Positions 7,598 through 11,369 of a stretch of 11,369 bases of DNA are shown here, one piece after another. This DNA is from an uncultured Eubacteriales bacterium (GTDB lineage Bacteria > Bacillota > Clostridia > Oscillospirales > CAG-382), in assembly GCA_934444485.1 (NCBI GenBank), contig CAKSCN010000081.1:1-11369 (forward strand), in the 5' to 3' direction. Position numbers and translations under genes: made by a program. The notes beneath the pieces are model-generated. The model saw nothing but the letters and a program-made list of their open reading frames with translations. It had not been told where the DNA came from and did no database searches. The stretch's first letter is position 1; each line of letters starts with the position of its first letter.

Positions 7598-8635
7598 ATG
7601 AACGAGATAACCGAAAAGATAACGGAAGCGGTAAAAGCCGTTGTACAGAGCTTCTCGGAGACGCCCTCCGATTCCGGCTACAAGACAGAAATGGAGCTTG
7701 AGACGCTTCACACCCTCGAAGCCGCCGAAAAAAACTCCGCAAAGCTTTCGGAGTACTACAACGAGCTTATAAGCCGTGCCGGCGACCCCGAAACCGACCG
7801 TGAGGTTCAGGAGAGAGTGGATTCACTGAGGCGTGCGTCGGCAAACCTCGGCAGAGCCTTTCAGAAGTGCTACAACGCAAGCGATGAGCTTAAGGCAAGG
7901 TGGAACGACCTGAGAAAGACGAGCAAAAGAAGCATCATTCCGCCGGCACCGGCAAATGCGGTGATAGACGCCACCGAAAGCCGAACCAACAACTTTGCAA
8001 AAGGGCTTAACATCTACAAGCTTCTCTGGATATGCTACCTCGGAAGCTTTCTCGGAGTCGTGGTCGAGATGCTCTGGTGTCTTGTCACAAACGGTTACAT
8101 CGAAAGCCGTTCGGGTCTTGTATACGGTCCGTTCAACCTGCTTTACGGTTTCGGTGCGGCGGTTCTCACTGTCGCTCTTTACAGATTCCGCAACCACAGC
8201 GGAAAGCTCTCCTTCCTCGGCGGCATGCTCGTGGGAAGTGCGGTCGAATACGGCTGCTCGTGGTTTCAGGAGACTGTTTTCGGCACACGCTCGTGGGACT
8301 ATTCCGATATGCCCTTCAACCTCAACGGCAGAATATGCCTTATGTATTCGTTTTTCTGGGGCATTCTCGGACTTCTCTGGATAAAGAGCATATATCCCCG
8401 AATGGCGAAATGGATACTCAAGATACCGAACAAAACCGGCGTTGCGCTGACATGGATAATCTGCGTTTTCTTCGTTGTAAACGCCGTTGTGACAAGTGCG
8501 GCAACTCTTCGCTGGGTTCACAGAGACGCCGGCGAGGTTCCTAAGAACGCATTCGAGAGACTTTTGGACGAAAGGTTCCCCGATGAGCGTATGGAGAGGG
8601 TTTTCGCCAACATGAGCTTCACAGAAGTCGAATAA
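7598..8635 (+). CDS. CmpB-type putative ABC transporter permease with N-terminal helical region
   Basis: This is a 345-residue membrane protein. Residues 141-302 match the family annotated as putative ABC transporter permease (ABC_trans_CmpB, PF06541) by recognisable segments: CYLGSFLGVVVEMLW (146-160), RSGLVYGPFNLLYGFG (171-186), EYGCSWFQE (217-225) and the WDYS...NLNGRICL stretch (233-248). About five hydrophobic segments lie near 141-163, 177-196, 204-219, 246-263 and 283-302. Residues 1-135 are hydrophilic and rich in Glu, Lys, Arg and Ala with heptad-like spacing, probably a coiled coil. This region is longer than the usual short N-terminus of the family. The permease label is inherited; no ATPase partner is encoded beside it except the self-contained exporter pair upstream. 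AGAGGAG (7584-7590) lies 7 bases before the ATG. Function is unknown. Confidence 0.82.
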   Translation: MNEITEKITEAVKAVVQSFSETPSDSGYKTEMELETLHTLEAAEKNSAKLSEYYNELISRAGDPETDREVQERVDSLRRASANLGRAFQKCYNASDELKARWNDLRKTSKRSIIPPAPANAVIDATESRTNNFAKGLNIYKLLWICYLGSFLGVVVEMLWCLVTNGYIESRSGLVYGPFNLLYGFGAAVLTVALYRFRNHSGKLSFLGGMLVGSAVEYGCSWFQETVFGTRSWDYSDMPFNLNGRICLMYSFFWGILGLLWIKSIYPRMAKWILKIPNKTGVALTWIICVFFVVNAVVTSAATLRWVHRDAGEVPKNAFERLLDERFPDERMERVFANMSFTEVE

Positions 8636-8643
8636 GAAAACAA

Positions 8644-8696
8644 GCGCCGCTAAAGGTAAATCTTCGTTTACTGTCAAGAGCGGCGCACATTTTTTT
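8644..8696 (+). terminator. Rho-independent terminator after the CmpB-type gene
   Basis: A perfect 8-bp stem, GCGCCGCT (8644-8651) with AGCGGCGC (8679-8686), encloses a smaller hairpin, GTAAA (8656-8660) with TTTAC (8667-8671). Three bases later comes a run of seven T (8690-8696). It begins 8 bases after the stop codon. Confidence 0.85.
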
Positions 8697-8728
8697 CAAA
8701 CCCGTAAGCCAAAATTTACAGAATGTGC

Positions 8729-8757
8729 TTTTATTGTTGTGAAAGGTGCGTTATAAT
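8729..8757 (+). promoter_or_regulatory. Probable gdhA promoter (strong -10, poor -35)
   Basis: A perfect TATAAT (8752-8757) is the best -10 box between the terminator and gdhA. At the 17-base distance the -35 position reads TTTTAT (8729-8734), a weak match, which may mean the promoter needs an activator. Transcription from near 8764 would leave a leader of about 78 bases containing the tandem repeat at 8777-8797. Confidence 0.5.
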
Positions 8758-8776
8758 AAGTATATCGTAAGGGGCG

Positions 8777-8797
8777 TTTGCGGACTCTTTGCGGACT
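8777..8797 (+). repeat. Tandem 10-bp direct repeat in the gdhA leader
   Basis: TTTGCGGACT occurs twice (8777-8786 and 8788-8797), separated by one base. The 11-bp period puts both copies on the same face of the helix, as in a two-site operator. It lies just downstream of the predicted transcription start. No regulator can be named. Confidence 0.6.
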
Positions 8798-8841
8798 TAA
8801 GGTTAAAAGTAAACAATATATAACGAGAGGAGATAATAAAA

Positions 8842-10188
8842 ATGGCATTCAAAAGCAAGTATCTTTCCGAGCTTATGGAAAGAGTAATCAAAAGAAATCC
8901 CTCCGAGCCCGAGTTTCATCAGGCTGTAAGAGAGGTACTCGAATCTCTCGAACCGGTTATCGAAAAGCATCCGGAATACGTCGAGAGAGGCGTTATAGAA
9001 ATGCTCGTTGAGCCTGAACGCATCATAAAGTTCAGAGTTCCGTGGGTTGACGACAAGGGCAACGTACAGGTAAACCGCGGCTTCAGAGTTCAGTTCAACA
9101 GCGCAATCGGTCCGTACAAGGGCGGTCTCCGTTTCCATCCGTCGGTATACGAGGGCATCATAAAGTTCCTCGGCTTCGAGCAGATTTTCAAGAACTCCCT
9201 GACCGGTCTTCCCATCGGCGGCGGCAAGGGCGGTTCTGACTTCGACCCCAAGGGCAAGTCCGACAACGAGGTTATGCGCTTCTGCCAGAGCTTCATGACG
9301 GAGCTTTCCAAGTACATCGGTGCCGACACGGACGTTCCCGCAGGCGATATAGGCGTAGGCGGACGTGAGATAGGCTATATGTTCGGTCAGTACAAGAGAC
9401 TCAGAGACGAGTTCTCCGGAGTTCTCACCGGAAAGGGTATCCCCTACGGCGGAAGCCTTGCAAGAACGGAAGCTACCGGTTACGGTCTCTGCTACTTCAC
9501 AAAGGAAATGCTCGCCGACAAGGGCACATCCTTTGAGGGTAAGACGGTCGTTATTTCCGGTTCCGGCAACGTTGCAATCTACGCTACCGAAAAGGCAACG
9601 CAGCTCGGCGGCAAGGTTGTTGCTCTCTCCGACTCCAACGGCTATATTTACGACAAGAACGGTATCGACCTTGCGTGTGTAAAGAAGATAAAGGAAGTCG
9701 AGAGAAAGAGAATCAAGGAATACCTTGTATACCACCCCGAAGCAGAGTATCATGAAGGCTGCAGCGGCATTTGGACAATCAAGTGCGACATCGCTCTTCC
9801 CTGCGCAACACAGAACGAAATAAACGAAGAGTCCGCAAAGGCACTCGTTGCAAACGGCGTAATGGCAGTTGCCGAGGGTGCTAATATGCCCTCCACTCCC
9901 GAAGCTATCGCAGTATTCCAGAATGCAAAGGTTCTCTTCGGACCGGCAAAGGCTGCAAATGCCGGCGGCGTTGCGACAAGCGCACTCGAGATGAGCCAGA
10001 ACTCCATGAGATATTCGTGGACGTTTGAAGAGGTTGACGCAAAGCTCCACGACATCATGGTCGGCATCTACAAGAACGCTTCCGCCGCAGCAAAGGAATA
10101 CGGCATGGAAGACAACCTCGTTGCAGGTGCGAACATCGCAGGCTTCCTCAAGGTTGCAAACGCTATGATGGCTCACGGCGTGGTCTGA
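8842..10188 (+). CDS. gdhA: NADP-type glutamate dehydrogenase
   Basis: This 448-residue enzyme closely follows the E. coli-type hexameric glutamate dehydrogenase (447 residues). It catalyses reductive amination of 2-oxoglutarate with ammonia and NAD(P)H to L-glutamate in the cytoplasm. The substrate domain shows GPYKGGLRFHPS (90-101, with Lys93), GGGKGGSDFDPKGKSD (126-141, with the catalytic Lys129) and DVPAGDIGVGGREIGYM (164-180, with Asp169). The Rossmann domain has SGSGNVA (239-245) and SDSNG (263-267), resembling the NADP-dependent members. ALPCATQNE and ANAGGVATSALEM are also conserved. AGAGGAG (8826-8832) lies 9 bases before the ATG. The gene is monocistronic, between its own promoter and terminator. 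Lys is mostly AAG and codons look selected, as expected for high expression. NADP preference is inferred from family resemblance only. Confidence 0.98.
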   Translation: MAFKSKYLSELMERVIKRNPSEPEFHQAVREVLESLEPVIEKHPEYVERGVIEMLVEPERIIKFRVPWVDDKGNVQVNRGFRVQFNSAIGPYKGGLRFHPSVYEGIIKFLGFEQIFKNSLTGLPIGGGKGGSDFDPKGKSDNEVMRFCQSFMTELSKYIGADTDVPAGDIGVGGREIGYMFGQYKRLRDEFSGVLTGKGIPYGGSLARTEATGYGLCYFTKEMLADKGTSFEGKTVVISGSGNVAIYATEKATQLGGKVVALSDSNGYIYDKNGIDLACVKKIKEVERKRIKEYLVYHPEAEYHEGCSGIWTIKCDIALPCATQNEINEESAKALVANGVMAVAEGANMPSTPEAIAVFQNAKVLFGPAKAANAGGVATSALEMSQNSMRYSWTFEEVDAKLHDIMVGIYKNASAAAKEYGMEDNLVAGANIAGFLKVANAMMAHGVV

Positions 10189-10204
10189 TATCTAAGATAC
10201 GTTT

Positions 10205-10236
10205 ACGGTCGGCTCTTTCGGGTCGGCCGTTTTTTT
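10205..10236 (+). terminator. Rho-independent terminator of gdhA
   Basis: ACGGTCGGC (10205-10213) pairs with GTCGGCCGT (10222-10230) in a 9-bp stem with two G-U pairs and an 8-base loop. A T run (10230-10236) follows directly. It starts 17 bases after the gdhA stop. Confidence 0.88.
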
Positions 10237-10306
10237 GAAGCGTTTCGGCGTGAGCATTTCGCCCATATAAAGGCAAACATTTACACAGCGAAAGGAAACG
10301 TAAATT

Positions 10307-11369
10307 ATGATTGACATAAAAGGAGAATATACCGAAGCCGTCGTTTTTGCGGACACCATCGACAATTCCGCTCTCGGTCAGCTCACGGCTCTTTGCGGCA
10401 GTCCGTCAATGGCAGGCACACGCATCCGCATAATGCCCGACGTTCACACCGGTTCATGGGTCATAGGAACGACAATTCGTTTCAAAGACAGGATAATCCC
10501 CGCCCTCATCGGCACGGACATCGGCTGCGGAGTCATGCGTATACCGTTTGAATGTCGGGGAAAGCCTGATTTTGACAAGCTCGACAAGGTTATAAGAGAA
10601 AAAGTTCCGTCCGGAAGAGCAGTCCGCACCGACTTTCACCGCTTTGCGGAACGGGTAGATTTGTCTTCGCTCAGGTGCGCAAAGCACGTTCAAGCCGAAA
10701 AGGCGCTTTTAAGTCTCGGCACTCTCGGAGGCGGCAATCACTTCATTGAGGTTGCGGAGGGAAATTATCTTCTCGTACACACCGGAAGCCGCAGACTCGG
10801 TGCGTAGGTCGCAAAGTTCTATCAGGACGCCGCTTTTGAAAAGTGCGGCGACGGTACGCCGTATATGCTCTCGCCGATTGACGGAGAACTTATGAGCGAC
10901 TACATTCACGATGTCGGCATTCTCTGCGAATACGCACGTCAAAACCGTCTGGCAATCGCCGACGAAATATGCTCCGCAATGCGCTGGAAAATCAATTCGG
11001 AGAATATCGAAGACACGCCGCACAACTACGTTGCCGAAGAGGACGGATATTTCATGCTCCGCAAAGGCGCAATCTCGGCTCACAAAACCGACCGCCCGAC
11101 AATACCAATGAATATGCGTGACGGAAGCCTCATCTGCGTCGGCAAAGGAAACGACGACTGGAACTGTTCCGCACCTCACGGAGCAGGCAGGCTTTATTCG
11201 AGAAGCGAGGTCAAAGAGCATTTCACTCTCACTCAATACAAGCAGGCGATGAAAGGAATACATTCTCCGTCAATCGGCAGAAACACTCTGGACGAGTGCC
11301 CGATGGCATATAAGCCCATGGAGGAAATAGTCTCCAAAATATCTCCGACGGTCGATATAGTGAATATCA
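10307..11369 (+). pseudogene. rtcB: RtcB-family RNA ligase, interrupted by an in-frame TAG and cut by the window end
   Basis: RtcB joins 2',3'-cyclic-phosphate (or 3'-phosphate) and 5'-OH RNA ends using Mn2+ and GTP. Codons 1-166 (10307-10804) are followed by TAG, then 187 more codons in the same frame with no other stop, all recognisably RtcB (short form, about 380-400 residues). Counting TAG as 167, metal ligands are visible: Asp71 and Cys74 in GTDIGCG, Asn144 and His145 in GGGNHFIE, His158 in HTGSR, His239 in TPHNYV. The guanylylated His291 is in PHGAGR. By family pattern the TAG replaces Gln (LGxQVAxxYQ). The DVHxGxGxxIG motif is also altered, reading DVHTGSWVIG. The SD AAAGGA (10291-10296) and ATG are normal; a promoter is not obvious (a TATAAA at 10266). 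Under the standard code only a 166-residue fragment is made (ending at 10807). A natural readthrough or reassigned TAG is the alternative to decay. Confidence 0.85.
10805..10807 (+). other. In-frame amber codon inside the rtcB-like frame
   Basis: TAG follows GCG and precedes GTC GCA AAG. It sits between HTGSRRLGA and VAKFYQ, where homologues usually carry Gln; a single C-to-T change of CAG would produce it. The complete genes in the window end in TAA (three) or TGA (four) and never in TAG. Confidence 0.9.

Noticed and set aside
8803..10176. Minus-strand open frame of 457 codons opposite gdhA
   Set aside because: gdhA is unmistakable on the plus strand. The antisense product resembles nothing and is rich in Cys, Val and Leu from reverse-read common codons.
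10243..10271. Promoter for the rtcB-like gene built on TATAAA at 10266-10271
   Set aside because: The -35 position (TTTCGG) matches only two of six consensus bases, so the element is not supported enough to list.
10865..11369. Separate gene starting at the ATG at 10865 downstream of the amber codon
   Set aside because: There is no ribosome binding site before it, and it would begin in the middle of the RtcB fold. It is better described as the continuation of the interrupted frame.

Overview
The window looks like chromosomal DNA from an anaerobic Bacillota, most likely a gut-type Clostridia. I infer this from the gene content and from the signals, not from a marker gene. The content is pyruvate:ferredoxin oxidoreductase, an NADP-type glutamate dehydrogenase, a heterodimeric ABC exporter, a DUF3737 protein and a CmpB-type membrane protein. 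The signals are consensus sigma-A promoters with 17-bp spacers and strong AGGAG-type ribosome binding sites. Base composition is near 50% GC with little spare DNA. I see no tRNA, rRNA, CRISPR array, insertion sequence or phage gene.

Left half, minus strand. Bases 1-489 hold the first 163 codons of nifJ, which has its own extended -10 promoter. A three-gene operon reads leftward from a consensus promoter near 3885: a DUF3737 beta-helix protein (3806-2970), a PatB/MalY-type PLP lyase (2939-1758) and a divergent MreB-like actin homologue (1752-676). Spacing in the operon is short (30 and 5 bases). No strong terminator is visible between the MreB-like gene and the nifJ promoter.

Right half, plus strand. 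A divergent promoter overlapping the leftward one drives two overlapping ABC exporter half-transporters (about 4002-5750 and 5747-7528). The first has a degenerate ATPase site and the second is catalytically intact, the pattern of an asymmetric heterodimer. A promoter directly after the second stop codon drives a CmpB-family membrane protein with a long charged N-terminal region (7598-8635), which ends at a strong terminator. Then comes gdhA (8842-10188), with its own promoter, a tandem 10-bp repeat in its leader and its own terminator. The last gene, an rtcB-type RNA ligase (10307 to beyond the window end), is interrupted by one in-frame TAG.

How the genes relate. nifJ (pyruvate to acetyl-CoA with reduced ferredoxin) and gdhA (ammonia assimilation into glutamate) are central metabolism, each separately transcribed. 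The ABC pair is one functional unit. The shared purpose of the DUF3737/PatB/MreB-like operon is unknown. Most of the window is ordinary. The points that merit a second look are the amber codon in rtcB, the missing ordinary start codon behind a good ribosome binding site in the first ABC gene, the overlapping divergent promoters, and the MreB paralogue outside an mreBCD setting.
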